A stretch of 64,000 bases of DNA, taken from assembly GCF_900104895.1 (NCBI RefSeq), contig NZ_LT629742.1, forward strand, positions 2,914,001 through 2,978,000, read 5' to 3'. Positions 45,690 to 54,771 of this stretch are shown one piece after another; the first letter of the stretch is position 1; each line of letters opens with the position of its first letter. The notes beneath the pieces were generated by a model. It was not told the origin of the DNA and did no database searches. It was given only the letters and a program-made list of their open reading frames with translations. A program made the position numbers and the translations under genes. This stretch comes from Microterricola viridarii (lineage in GTDB: Bacteria; Actinomycetota; Actinomycetes; Actinomycetales; Microbacteriaceae).

Positions 45690-47600
45690 TTAGCCCTGGT
45701 TCTGCTTCTTCATGCGCGAGTAGGTGCGGGCACGCGCGGTCGAGTCGAGCTCCACCTTGCGGATGCGCACGAACTCGGGCGTGACCTCGACGCACTCGTC
45801 CTCGCGGGCGAACTCGAGCGACTCCTCAAGGGTGAGCTTGCGCGACGGGGTCATGCGCTCGAAGGAGTCGGAGGTGGACTGACGCATGTTGGTCAGCTGC
45901 TTCTCCTTGGTGATGTTCACGTCCATGTCGTCGGCGCGCGAGTTCTCTCCGACGACCATGCCCTCGTAGACCTCCTGCGTGGGCTCGACGAAGAACGACA
46001 TGCGCTCCTGCAGGGCAACCATGGCGAACGGCGTTGCAACACCGGCGCGGTCGGCCACGATGGAGCCGTTCGTGCGGGTGGTGATCTCGCCGGCCCACGG
46101 GGCGTAGCCGTGCGAGACGGCGTTGGCGATGCCGGCACCGCGGGTGATGGTCATGAACTCGGTGCGGAAGCCGATGAGGCCGCGCGACGGGACGACGAAC
46201 TCCATGCGGACCCAGCCGGTGCCGTGGTTGGACATGCCGTCCATCAGGCCCTTGCGGGCGGCGAGCAGCTGCGTGATGGCGCCGAGGAACTCCTCGGGAG
46301 CGTCGATCGTGAGGTGCTCGTAGGGCTCGTGCGTCTTGCCGTCAATCTTCTTCAGCACCACCTGCGGCTTGCCGACGGTGAGCTCGAAGCCCTCACGACG
46401 CATCTGCTCGACCAGGATCGACAGGGCGAGCTCGCCACGACCCTGAACTTCCCAGGCGTCCGGGCGGCCGATGTCGACCAGCTTGAGCGAGACGTTGCCG
46501 ACGAGCTCACGGTCCAGGCGGTCCTTGACCATGCGGGCGGTGAGCTTGTGGCCCTTGACCTTACCGACGATCGGCGAGGTGTTGGTGCCGATGGTCATCG
46601 AGATGGCGGGGTCGTCGACCGTGATGGTCGGCAGCGGGCGCACGTCGTTGACGTCGGCGAGGGTCTCGCCGATGAAGATGTCCTCGAAGCCGGCGACGGC
46701 GACGATGTCACCGGGGCCAGCGCTCTCGGCGGGGAAGCGGTCCAGCGCCTTCGTGATGAAGAGCTCGGTCACTCGCACGTTCGCAACGGTTCCGTCGTGC
46801 TTGACCCAGGCCACGGTCTGGCCCTTCTTGATCGTGCCCTGGAAGATGCGCAGCAGCGCCAGGCGACCGAGGAACGGCGAGGAGTCGAGGTTGGTGACCC
46901 AGGCCTGCAGCGGGTGCTCGTCGTCGTAGACGGGGGCGGGCACATGCTTGAGGATGGCCTCGAACAGCGGCTCGAGGTCGTCGTTGTCGGGCAGCGAGCC
47001 GTTGGCCGGCTTGTTCAGGCTGGCGGCGCCGTTACGGCCCGATGCGTACACAACGGGCACGTCGAGGATGGAGTCCAGGTCGAGGTCGGGGACCTCGTCG
47101 GCCATGTCGCTGGCGAGGCCGAGGAGCAGGTCCTGGCTCTCGGCGACGACCTCATCGATACGGGCGTCGGGGCGGTCGGTCTTGTTGACCAACAGGATGA
47201 CGGGGAGCTTGGCCTCGAGCGCCTTGCGCAGCACGAAGCGGGTCTGCGGGAGCGGGCCCTCGCTGGAGTCGACGAGCAGAACGACGCCGTCAACCATGGA
47301 GAGACCGCGCTCGACCTCGCCACCGAAGTCGGCGTGGCCGGGGGTGTCGATGACGTTGATGACGATCGGGCCGTTGGTGGCGTGCTTGCCCTTGTACGAA
47401 ACCGCCGTGTTCTTGGCGAGAATCGTGATGCCCTTTTCGCGCTCCAGCTCGTTGGAGTCCATGGCGCGCTCTTCGAGGTGCGCGTGCTCGGCGAAGGAGT
47501 CGGTCTGGCGCAGCATGGCGTCAACCAGAGTCGTCTTGCCGTGGTCAACGTGGGCGACAATCGCCACATTTCGGAGGTTATCGCGCGTGGCGAGTGCCAT
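45690..47600 (-). CDS. typA: Ribosome-associated translational GTPase TypA/BipA
   Basis: 636 residues. G1 AHVDHGKTTL, G3 DTPGHADFGGE and G4 NKTDRPDAR define the GTPase; domains II, III and V of the elongation-factor family follow, then the TypA-specific C-terminal domain (PTQEVYEGMVVGENSRADDMDVN, REDECVEVTPEFVRIRK). It acts on the 70S ribosome under stress and in 50S assembly at low temperature. ATG 47600 (MALATRDNL) has AAGGACAAAC upstream. The codon pattern lacks GGATGCC motifs almost entirely, as in the ABC operon beside it. Confidence 0.96.
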   Translation of the reverse strand: MALATRDNLRNVAIVAHVDHGKTTLVDAMLRQTDSFAEHAHLEERAMDSNELEREKGITILAKNTAVSYKGKHATNGPIVINVIDTPGHADFGGEVERGLSMVDGVVLLVDSSEGPLPQTRFVLRKALEAKLPVILLVNKTDRPDARIDEVVAESQDLLLGLASDMADEVPDLDLDSILDVPVVYASGRNGAASLNKPANGSLPDNDDLEPLFEAILKHVPAPVYDDEHPLQAWVTNLDSSPFLGRLALLRIFQGTIKKGQTVAWVKHDGTVANVRVTELFITKALDRFPAESAGPGDIVAVAGFEDIFIGETLADVNDVRPLPTITVDDPAISMTIGTNTSPIVGKVKGHKLTARMVKDRLDRELVGNVSLKLVDIGRPDAWEVQGRGELALSILVEQMRREGFELTVGKPQVVLKKIDGKTHEPYEHLTIDAPEEFLGAITQLLAARKGLMDGMSNHGTGWVRMEFVVPSRGLIGFRTEFMTITRGAGIANAVSHGYAPWAGEITTRTNGSIVADRAGVATPFAMVALQERMSFFVEPTQEVYEGMVVGENSRADDMDVNITKEKQLTNMRQSTSDSFERMTPSRKLTLEESLEFAREDECVEVTPEFVRIRKVELDSTARARTYSRMKKQNQG

Positions 47601-47773
47601 AAAAGTTTGTCCTTGGTCTGCTTTGTGCGTTGAGTTGCGCCTCGCGGCGAGCACTCTGCTCGACGGGATCAGGCTGAGAAGAGCACTGATGAAGCGCGCG
47701 ATAGGGCCGGTCTTGCGGTTGCGAAATCGAGGTTCGCTGATACCCTATGCGACTAGTTTACCCTGAATTGCAA

Positions 47774-47814
47774 GAAAATCGGCCCAGCCCCCGGATGCCG
47801 GGGACTGGGCCGAT
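47774..47814 (-). terminator. Terminator of the oligopeptide ABC operon
   Basis: ATCGGCCCAGCCCCC (47778-47792) pairs with GGGGACTGGGCCGAT (47800-47814) with one bulge, followed on the minus strand by TTTTCTTG. It follows the ATPase stop by about 30 nt. Confidence 0.88.
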
Positions 47815-47844
47815 CTGTGAACTGCGGGTTACTCCCCCGGAACG

Positions 47845-49593
47845 CTAGCGTCCGAAGACGAAGTTTCCGCCGGGAATGGCGGCCAGCAGGTCCTGCGTGT
47901 AGGTCTCGCGCGGGTTGTCGAAGACCTCGTCGGTCGTCGCCGCCTCGATGATCTCGCCCTTCTTCATGACGCAGACGTTGTCCGCGATCAGACGCACAAC
48001 CGCGAGGTCGTGCGTGATGAAGAGGTAGGTGAGCCCCAGCTCGGTCTGCAGCTCGGTGAGCAGGTTCAGGATCTGACCCTGCACGAGCACGTCGAGGGCG
48101 GAGACCGCCTCGTCGAGCACGAGCACGTCGGGCTTGAGCGCGAGCGCCCGAGCCACGGCGATGCGCTGACGCTGGCCACCCGAGAGCTCGCTCGGGTAGC
48201 GGTAGCGCGTCGAGGCCGGCAGCGAAACCTGGTCGAGCAGCTCGAGCACACGGGCCTGGCGCTCCTTGGCGGTGCCGACCTTGTGCGCGAGCAGCGGCTC
48301 GGCGATCGTGTTGCCGACGCTGTACTGCGGGTCGAGAGAGCCGTACGGGTCCTGGAACACCGGCTGCACGCGGCGGCGGAACTTGAGCAGATCCGCCCCC
48401 TTCAGCGCAGCGACGTCCTGGCCGTCGAACTCGATCTTGCCGCTGGTGATGCTCTCCAGCTGCAGGATCAGCTTCGCCACGGTCGACTTGCCGGAGCCGG
48501 ACTCGCCCACGATGGCCGTGGTCGTTCCGCGCTGCACACCGAAGCTCACGCCGTTGACGGCCTTGAGCTCGTTGTACTTGAAGCCCTGCTGACGGATGCG
48601 GTACGTCTTGGAGACGTTCTGCACCGAGATCAGCGGCTTGTCCGGCGCGGCCTGCTCGCGCTCTGCAGCGCGGGCGATCAGCGTCGCGTCGAGCGAGTCG
48701 CCGGAGAAGATCGCGGGCGCCGCGGCGTCCGCGTGCTTGGCCGACTGGATACGCCGCGAGGCGAGGCTCGGCGCCGCCGAGACCAGGCGCTGCGTGTACG
48801 GGTGCTGCGGGTTCGCGAGGATCTCCTGCGAGGAGCCGGACTCGACGATCTTTCCGCGGTACATCACCACGAGCTGTTCCGCACGCTCCGCCGCAAGGCC
48901 GAGGTCGTGCGTGATGAAGAGCACAGAGGTGCCGTAGTCACGCGTGAGCGTGCCGAGGTGGTCCAGGATCTGGCGCTGCACCGTCACGTCGAGGGCCGAG
49001 GTCGGCTCGTCGGCGATCAGGAGCTTCGGGCGGGCCGAGAGGCCGATGCCGATCAGCACGCGCTGGCGCATGCCGCCAGAGAACTGGTGCGGGTACTGCT
49101 TGAGGCGCTCGGATGCGTCGCTCAGGCCGGCCTCCTGCAGAACCTGGATGGCGCGCAGGCGCGCCTCCTTGCCCTGCGCGATGCCGTTGGCCTTGATGGC
49201 CTCCTCGACCTGGAAGCCAATGTTCCACACCGGGTTGAGGTTCGACATCGGGTCCTGCGGCACGTAGCCGATCAGGCGCCCGCGCACGTCCTGGATCTCC
49301 TTGGCGGGGAGCTTGGTCAGGTCGCGGCCCTCGAACAGGATCTCGCCGCCGGTCACCGATCCGGTGCCGGGGAGGAGGTCGATGATCGCCTGGGCGGTCG
49401 TGGTCTTTCCCGACCCCGACTCCCCCACGATGGCCAGGCTCTGGCCGGCGTAGAGGGTGAGGTCGACGCCGCGGACGGCGGGCACGAGGCCGCGCTGGGT
49501 GCGGAAGCCCACCTCGAGGTTGCGAATCTGCAGCAGGGGCGTTTCCGAGGTATTGATGGTCTCGCTCTGGTTCTCGTTCAGGATCTGTGTCAT
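47845..49593 (-). CDS. Oligopeptide/dipeptide ABC transporter, fused tandem ATPase (DppD-DppF)
   Basis: 582 residues with two complete ABC domains. The first has Walker A GESGSGKTT, signature QFSGGMRQRVLIGIGLS and Walker B LLIADEPTSALD; the second GESGSGKST, LSGGQRQRIAVARAL and VLVLDEAVSALD. Each ends with the oligopeptide-type C-terminal motif (NPQHPYTQRL, NPRETYTQDLL). A linker of about 45 residues joins them. The ATG overlaps the permease stop by ATGA. It powers the DppB/DppC channel encoded upstream. Confidence 0.95.
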   Translation of the reverse strand: MTQILNENQSETINTSETPLLQIRNLEVGFRTQRGLVPAVRGVDLTLYAGQSLAIVGESGSGKTTTAQAIIDLLPGTGSVTGGEILFEGRDLTKLPAKEIQDVRGRLIGYVPQDPMSNLNPVWNIGFQVEEAIKANGIAQGKEARLRAIQVLQEAGLSDASERLKQYPHQFSGGMRQRVLIGIGLSARPKLLIADEPTSALDVTVQRQILDHLGTLTRDYGTSVLFITHDLGLAAERAEQLVVMYRGKIVESGSSQEILANPQHPYTQRLVSAAPSLASRRIQSAKHADAAAPAIFSGDSLDATLIARAAEREQAAPDKPLISVQNVSKTYRIRQQGFKYNELKAVNGVSFGVQRGTTTAIVGESGSGKSTVAKLILQLESITSGKIEFDGQDVAALKGADLLKFRRRVQPVFQDPYGSLDPQYSVGNTIAEPLLAHKVGTAKERQARVLELLDQVSLPASTRYRYPSELSGGQRQRIAVARALALKPDVLVLDEAVSALDVLVQGQILNLLTELQTELGLTYLFITHDLAVVRLIADNVCVMKKGEIIEAATTDEVFDNPRETYTQDLLAAIPGGNFVFGR

Positions 49594-50534
49594 CGCCGTG
49601 CCCTCGCTGCCGGGTCAAGTGCGTCACGCACAACGTCGCCGAGCATCAGGAACGACAGCACGGTGATGGATAGTGCAGCAGACGGGAGCAGCAGAACCTG
49701 AGGGTTCGTGCGGATCGACGTCTGCGCCTGTGCGATGTCATTGCCCCACGACATCACGGTCGGCGGGAGGCCGATACCGAGGAAGGAGAGCGTGGCCTCT
49801 GCAACGATGAACGTGCCGAGCGAGATGGTCGCGACCACGATCACCGGGGCGATCGAGTTCGGCACCACGTGACGGAGCAGGATCTTGAACTTCGACACGC
49901 CGAGCGCCGTGGAGGCGGTGACGTAGTCGGAGTTGCTCGCTGACAACACGGCGCCGCGCATGATGCGGGCGATCTGCGGCCAGGCGAACACAGCCAGCAC
50001 GAATGCCACCGTGAGCGGCGTGCGCTCCGGGATGACCGACATCAGCACGATCGCACCGAGAACGGTGGGGATCGCGAAGAAGATGTCGCCGACGCGCGAG
50101 ACGAACGCGTCGAGGAATCCACCGTAGTAGCCTGCGAGCGATCCGACGATGATGCCGCTGATCGTGACCAGCAAGGTCGCGATCAGGCCGACGGTCACAG
50201 ATGCCTGCGTGCCGAAGATGATGCGCGCGTAGACGTCACAGCCCTGGCGGGTGAACCCGAGCGGGTGCCCCGCGGTCGGGGCCCCGTTGCTGTTCGCCAG
50301 CTCACAGCCGAGGTTGGGCGACACCGAGGTGAAGAGCCCGGGGAAGGCCGCCACCGTGACGATCAGGACGATCAACGCGGAGGAGATCCAGAACGACGGC
50401 CGACGGCGCATGGAGTCCCATGCGTCATCCCAGGTGCTGCGGGCCTTCTGCGACTCGTCGAGCTTGTCGACGGCGACAACAGGTGTCTCTTCGATCGGAG
50501 CAACGAAGTGCTCCTGGAATTTTCTATTTTGCAT
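49590..50534 (-). CDS. Oligopeptide/dipeptide ABC transporter permease (DppC type)
   Basis: 314 residues, about six hydrophobic segments. HPLGFTRQGCDVYARIIFGTQASVTVGLIATL is the DppC N-terminal block (HPLGTDxxGRDxxSR type). The EAA loop that docks on the ATPase is at ASTALGVSKFKILLRHVVPNSIAPVIV. ATG 50534 has GAGGATCCGCT upstream and overlaps the DppB end by 11 nt; the 3' end overlaps the ATPase start. It is inserted in the cytoplasmic membrane as heterodimer with DppB. Confidence 0.95.
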   Translation of the reverse strand: MQNRKFQEHFVAPIEETPVVAVDKLDESQKARSTWDDAWDSMRRRPSFWISSALIVLIVTVAAFPGLFTSVSPNLGCELANSNGAPTAGHPLGFTRQGCDVYARIIFGTQASVTVGLIATLLVTISGIIVGSLAGYYGGFLDAFVSRVGDIFFAIPTVLGAIVLMSVIPERTPLTVAFVLAVFAWPQIARIMRGAVLSASNSDYVTASTALGVSKFKILLRHVVPNSIAPVIVVATISLGTFIVAEATLSFLGIGLPPTVMSWGNDIAQAQTSIRTNPQVLLLPSAALSITVLSFLMLGDVVRDALDPAARARR

Positions 50535-51453
50535 AGCGGATCCTCGGGTCAAGCAAGGCGTAGAGCAGATCGACGAGCAGGTTCGCGACGACGAAGATGA
50601 TCACCATGATCGCGACGAACGAGACGACGGTCGGTCCCTCACCCAGGATCACGGCGCGGTAGACGGTACCGCCGACGCCGTTGATGTTGAAGATACCTTC
50701 GGTCACAATCGCGCCCACCATGAGTGCTCCGAGGTCGACACCGAGGAAGGTGACGACGGGAACAAGCGAGTTGCGCAGAACGTGGACAGAGACGACGCGA
50801 CGGCGAGACAGCCCCTTTGCTGTTGCCGTGCGAACGAAGTCCGCGTTCAGGTTGTCGGCGACGCTGGCCCGGGTCAGGCGCACAATGTACGCGAATGACA
50901 CGGATGCCAGCACGATGGCCGGGAGGACCAACTCGCTATACGGAGCCGCACTGCTGACGGTCGTGCGCGCCCATCCCAGCTGAATGCCGAAGACGTACTG
51001 CAGCACGAAGCCGATGACGAAGGTCGGAACCGAGATCAGCAGGAGGCTGACCACGAGTGCGCTCGCGTCGAACAGCTTGCCCTTGCGCAGACCCGCGACG
51101 AGACCGACGATGATGCCGAAGACGGCCTCAAAGAACAGGGCGAGGGTGGCGAGGCGCAGTGTGATCGGGAAGGCTTGGGCCATGACATCGCTGACCGGGC
51201 GACCAGAGTAGGTCGTGCCGAAGTCGCCCTGGAACAGTCCGCCGATGTAGAGGAGGTACTGCACGATGAACGGCTTGTCGAGGTTGTACTGGGCCCGGAC
51301 CTGCTCAATAACGCCAGGGGCGGGGGGGCGATCGCCGTAGAGCGCGAGGATCGGGTCTCCGGGGAGAGAGAAGACCATGAAGTAGATCAAGAATGTCGCG
51401 CCAAAGAAGACGGGAATCATCTGGAGAATACGTCTGCCGGTGTACCACAGCAT
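50524..51453 (-). CDS. Oligopeptide/dipeptide ABC transporter permease (DppB type)
   Basis: 309 residues, six hydrophobic segments. The opening (TGRRILQMIPVFFGATFLIYFMVFSLPGDP) and EAA loop (RTATAKGLSRRRVVSVHVLRNSLVPVVT) identify the DppB/OppB group. GGAGG decides the start: it lies 6 nt before ATG 51453, while it would abut the ATG at 51459. It follows a hairpin between it and the substrate-binding gene, so expression is probably lower than that of the binding protein. Confidence 0.95.
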   Translation of the reverse strand: MLWYTGRRILQMIPVFFGATFLIYFMVFSLPGDPILALYGDRPPAPGVIEQVRAQYNLDKPFIVQYLLYIGGLFQGDFGTTYSGRPVSDVMAQAFPITLRLATLALFFEAVFGIIVGLVAGLRKGKLFDASALVVSLLLISVPTFVIGFVLQYVFGIQLGWARTTVSSAAPYSELVLPAIVLASVSFAYIVRLTRASVADNLNADFVRTATAKGLSRRRVVSVHVLRNSLVPVVTFLGVDLGALMVGAIVTEGIFNINGVGGTVYRAVILGEGPTVVSFVAIMVIIFVVANLLVDLLYALLDPRIRYAK

Positions 51454-51510
51454 CAGCATCCTCCGTTCACAGAGAGAAGCATGGGGGTCACAATCACTGT
51501 AGAAGCCTAG

Positions 51511-51551
51511 TCGCCCTGCTGCCCGGGTTTGTGACTCGGGCAGCAGGGCGA
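51511..51551. terminator. Intercistronic hairpin between binding protein and permease genes
   Basis: TCGCCCTGCTGCCCG (51511-51525) pairs perfectly with CGGGCAGCAGGGCGA (51537-51551). No T run follows on the minus strand, so partial termination or 3'-end protection of the upstream message is likely. Confidence 0.7.
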
Positions 51552-51579
51552 GCTATGAACTGAAGTTAGTAGCGGAGTG

Positions 51580-53205
51580 CTATTCCTTCGTGATCTGGCT
51601 GTACAGCGGGACGGAGTCCCAACCGAACACCACGTTGTCGACCTGGTCAGACCAGACGCCCACGACGTTGGAGTACCAGAGCGGAACGGTGGCGAGGTCC
51701 TTCAGCAGGACCTCCTGTGCTGCCTGGTACTTCGCGGTTGCATCTTCGATGCTGGTGGCGTTCGAGCCGTCCTTGAGGAGGGCGTCGAAGTCGGGGTTGG
51801 TGTAGCCCTCGTAGTTGCTGCCTGCACCGGTCTGGTAGAGCGGGGCGAGGAAGTTGTACATCGAGGGGTAGTCGCCCTGCCAGCCGGCGCGAACGCCGCC
51901 GGTCAGCGTCTGGTTCTTGCGGTCGTCCAGCATTGCGGCGAACGTCGGGTAGGGCTTGCCAGCGGCGGTGATGCCGAGCGTGTTCGCGATGCTGTTGGTG
52001 ACAGCCTCGACCCAAGCCTGGTGGCCACCGTCGGAGTTGTAGGCAATGGTGAACTCGCCCGTGAACGGAGCGATCGCGTCAGCCTGAGCCCAGACCTTCT
52101 TGGCCTCTTCCGGGTTGTACGCGAGGACGTCAGCGCCCTCGAGCTTGTCGGTCCAGCCGTTGATGACCGGCGAGGTGTAGTCGGTCGCCGGGGTACGGGT
52201 GCCCTGGAAGATGACGTCGGTGATCTCGTCGCGGTTGATCGACATCGAGATGGCGTGACGGCGCAGCTGGCCCTCTTCACCGCTGAAGTGCGCGATGTAC
52301 TCGGGGATGTTGAACGCCTGGAAGATCGCGGCGGCCTGGTTCGCCGAGCGCTCCGGGAAGTCAGACTCGAAGGTCTGGAATGCCGAGTCGGGCACACCGT
52401 CGAGAACGTCGAGGTTTCCACCCTGAGCGTCGGCGTATGCAGCCTCAAGCGTCGGGTAGAAGATGATCGTCAGGCCACCGTTGACGGGGGTGCGGACACC
52501 CTTGTAGTCAGGGTTGGTGATCAGGTCGATCTTCTCTTCGTGCACCCATGCGGTGTCGGAGGCCAGCATGTACGGGCCGTTTCCGATGGGGTTCTGGCCG
52601 AAGGCCTCCATGTCGGCGAGGCCGGCCTTGGGCAGCGGCATGTATGCCGTGTAGCCCAGACGCAGCGGCCAGTCGGCCTCGGGAGCGGACAGCTCGACCG
52701 TGAAGGTCTTGTCGTCAACGATCTGCAGACCGGTGAGCTCGGTGTCCTCCTCGTAGGAGAAGCCGACGATGTTGTCGAAGAAGTAGGAGGCGCTCTGTGC
52801 GTTGCTGAACAGTGCGGCGTACTTCCATGCGTCGACGAAGGAGGCAGCGTCAACGGCTTCGCCGTTGGTGAACTTCCAGCCGTCGTTGAGCGTGACGGTC
52901 CAGTTGGTCGCGTCGTCGGACTCGATCGACTTTGCGACCTCGTTCTCGATGCTGCCGGTAGCCGTGTAGGACACCAGACCAGCGAAGATCGACGTGGTGA
53001 TCTTGCCGCCACCGGTCTCGGTGGTGTTGGCGGGGAGCAGCGGGTTCTGCGGCTCGGAACCGTTGGTGGTGACGATGGCCGTCGAGCTGCCTGCGCCGCT
53101 CGTGCTGCCTTCGCCGCTGCCGGTGTCGGTCGCGCAACCGCTGAGCGCGAGCGCGCTGGCGGCAGCAAGAGCGACGGCGACGAGGCCTAGCTTCTTGATC
53201 TTCAA
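51580..53205 (-). CDS. Oligopeptide ABC transporter substrate-binding lipoprotein
   Basis: 541 residues, family 5 extracellular binding protein. The signal KIKKLGLVAVALAAASALALSGC ends in an LSGC lipobox. SEPQNPLLPANTTETGGGKITTSIFAGLV and LNDGWKFTNGEAVDAASFVDAWKY are typical of OppA/DppA. The start is TTG 53205: AGGAGG lies 6 nt upstream and no ATG or GTG is near; the frame reaching 53340 has no signal. First gene of a four-gene operon. The ligand, probably a short peptide, is not determined. Confidence 0.94.
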   Translation of the reverse strand: MKIKKLGLVAVALAAASALALSGCATDTGSGEGSTSGAGSSTAIVTTNGSEPQNPLLPANTTETGGGKITTSIFAGLVSYTATGSIENEVAKSIESDDATNWTVTLNDGWKFTNGEAVDAASFVDAWKYAALFSNAQSASYFFDNIVGFSYEEDTELTGLQIVDDKTFTVELSAPEADWPLRLGYTAYMPLPKAGLADMEAFGQNPIGNGPYMLASDTAWVHEEKIDLITNPDYKGVRTPVNGGLTIIFYPTLEAAYADAQGGNLDVLDGVPDSAFQTFESDFPERSANQAAAIFQAFNIPEYIAHFSGEEGQLRRHAISMSINRDEITDVIFQGTRTPATDYTSPVINGWTDKLEGADVLAYNPEEAKKVWAQADAIAPFTGEFTIAYNSDGGHQAWVEAVTNSIANTLGITAAGKPYPTFAAMLDDRKNQTLTGGVRAGWQGDYPSMYNFLAPLYQTGAGSNYEGYTNPDFDALLKDGSNATSIEDATAKYQAAQEVLLKDLATVPLWYSNVVGVWSDQVDNVVFGWDSVPLYSQITKE

Positions 53206-53432
53206 GTTTTCCTCCTGTGCAAAGTGGGCAACGGCAGCACGGATTTTTGTCGCACCGCCGCGCCAAGTACCCCCGAGAGTATGCAGCGATCGAGGCATGC
53301 GCAAATCCGCTGAGGAACCGTTACAAACAGGAAACATCATGAGCCGATTTCTTGCAGATTCTTACATATCGCCCACTAATTGAGCGTGAATTCGCAGGAT
53401 CTTGCGTGGGCCTGTCGTGGTTGAATGGCCGC

Positions 53433-53822
53433 ATGGTCATTGCCCCTGTTCCGCGACCCGCGTTGCTCATTTTCGACGGTGATTGTGGCTTCTGCACGAG
53501 CACCGTGGGCTGGCTCCGCCGCTGGCTCCCGGCGATGCCGGATGCCTCCCCATACCAGTGGACCGAGCTGGCCGAATACGGCCTGAGCGAGGCGGATGCC
53601 GCGGCCAAGGTCTGGCTCGTGGTCGACGGCCGTCGGCTCGGCGGCCATGCGGCCGTGGCGGGCCTGCTGACGCACCAGCCCGCCGCCGCGTTGCGCCTGC
53701 TCGGGCACCTGATGATGATCCCGCCGATCTCCTGGGCCGCGGCCGCGGCCTACGCCCTGGTCGCGCGCTACCGCTTCGCGCTTCCCGGCGGCACACCGGC
53801 GTGCCGCGTCGGCCAGTCGTGA
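53433..53822 (+). CDS. DCC-family (DUF393) thiol-disulfide oxidoreductase-like protein
   Basis: 129 residues. LLIFDGDCGFCTSTVGWLRRWLP carries the DGDCGFC motif that names the DCC family, a thioredoxin-like fold with CxxC. WLVVDGRRLGGHAAVAGLL and the final ARYRFALPGGTPACR are also conserved. ATG 53433 is used; the longer frame to 53352 is not DCC-like. Its stop overlaps the GTG of the CPBP gene (GTGA). Redox partner and substrate unknown. Confidence 0.88.
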   Translation: MVIAPVPRPALLIFDGDCGFCTSTVGWLRRWLPAMPDASPYQWTELAEYGLSEADAAAKVWLVVDGRRLGGHAAVAGLLTHQPAAALRLLGHLMMIPPISWAAAAAYALVARYRFALPGGTPACRVGQS

Positions 53823-54607
53823 CGCGCGAGCGCGAACTGCTCGTCACCGACCGGGCGGAGCGCCGGCGGATCTGGACGGAAGTCGTCATCGTCCTCGGCC
53901 TCTCGCTCGGGGCATCCGCCGTCTACTCGATCGTCTCGCTGATCGCCAAGCTGACGAAACCGGTGCCGCTCGCCGATCAGAGCACCGCGCTGAACACCTC
54001 GCAGTCCACGCGGGAGTGGCTCGACTTCACGTACCAGTTCCTCAACATCTTCTTCGCCCTGTTCGCCGTCGCCCTCGTGCTCTACCTGCTGTGGCGGCCG
54101 GGCCGAAGCCCGTTCCGGCGCATCGGCTTCGACCTCAGCCGGCCGGGCCGCGACCTCGGCGCGGGCCTCGCGCTGGCCGCGCTCATCGGCATCCCCGGCA
54201 TCGCCCTGTACCTCGGCGGGCGGGCGCTCGGCATCACGGTCGCCGTCAGCGCCTCCCCGCTGGACACCTTCTGGTGGACGATCCCGATCCTGCTGCTCTC
54301 GGCAGCCAACGCGGCACTCAGCGAAGAGGTCATCGTCGTCGGCTACCTGTTCACCCGGCTGCACCAGCTCGGCTGGAACCGCTGGGCGATCATCCTCAGC
54401 AGCGCGACCCTGCGCGGCAGCTACCACCTGTACCAGGGCATCGGCCCCTTCTTCGGCAACCTCGCCATGGGCGTGCTGTTCGGCTGGTGCTACGAGAAGT
54501 GGGGCCGCACGATGCCGCTCGTCGTCGCGCACTGGATCCTCGACGCGGCATCCTTCGTGCTCTACCCGCTCGCCGTGCTCTGGTTCCCCACCCTGTTCGG
54601 CGCGTAG
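53819..54607 (+). CDS. CPBP-family intramembrane protease
   Basis: 262 residues with about 7 hydrophobic segments. The CPBP/Abi motifs are NAALSEEVIVVGYLFTRL (Glu-Glu, with Gly replacing the usual Arg), LRGSYHLYQGIGPFFGNLAMGVLFGWCYEKWGR (second motif with His) and VAHWILDAASF (late His). Family members cleave membrane-embedded substrates. GTG 53819 overlaps the DCC gene stop, so the two are coupled and may act together on a thiol-containing membrane substrate (inference). Confidence 0.85.
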   Translation: MTRERELLVTDRAERRRIWTEVVIVLGLSLGASAVYSIVSLIAKLTKPVPLADQSTALNTSQSTREWLDFTYQFLNIFFALFAVALVLYLLWRPGRSPFRRIGFDLSRPGRDLGAGLALAALIGIPGIALYLGGRALGITVAVSASPLDTFWWTIPILLLSAANAALSEEVIVVGYLFTRLHQLGWNRWAIILSSATLRGSYHLYQGIGPFFGNLAMGVLFGWCYEKWGRTMPLVVAHWILDAASFVLYPLAVLWFPTLFGA

Positions 54608-54633
54608 GCCACGCCGCCCGCGGCCGCCGCCCC

Positions 54634-54707
54634 GGCATCCGCGCCATCGAGAAGCAAGAAAGTGCACCAACGGCCGAGTTTTGGCGCGTTTTCTTGCATC
54701 TCGATGA
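54634..54707. repeat. Palindromic repeat P, copy 1
   Basis: About 74 bp starting GGCATCCGCGCCATCGAGAAG and ending CATCTCGATG. The arms CATCGAGAAGCAAGAAAG and TTTTCTTGCATCTCGATG pair imperfectly. It follows the CPBP gene and can act as its terminator. Same orientation and high identity with 55719-55791. Confidence 0.75.
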
Positions 54708-54771
54708 GCGGATGCCGCCCGGGCTGTGCATAACTTCTGCGGGCTTGTGCCGCTTCGCGCGACCATGGGGC

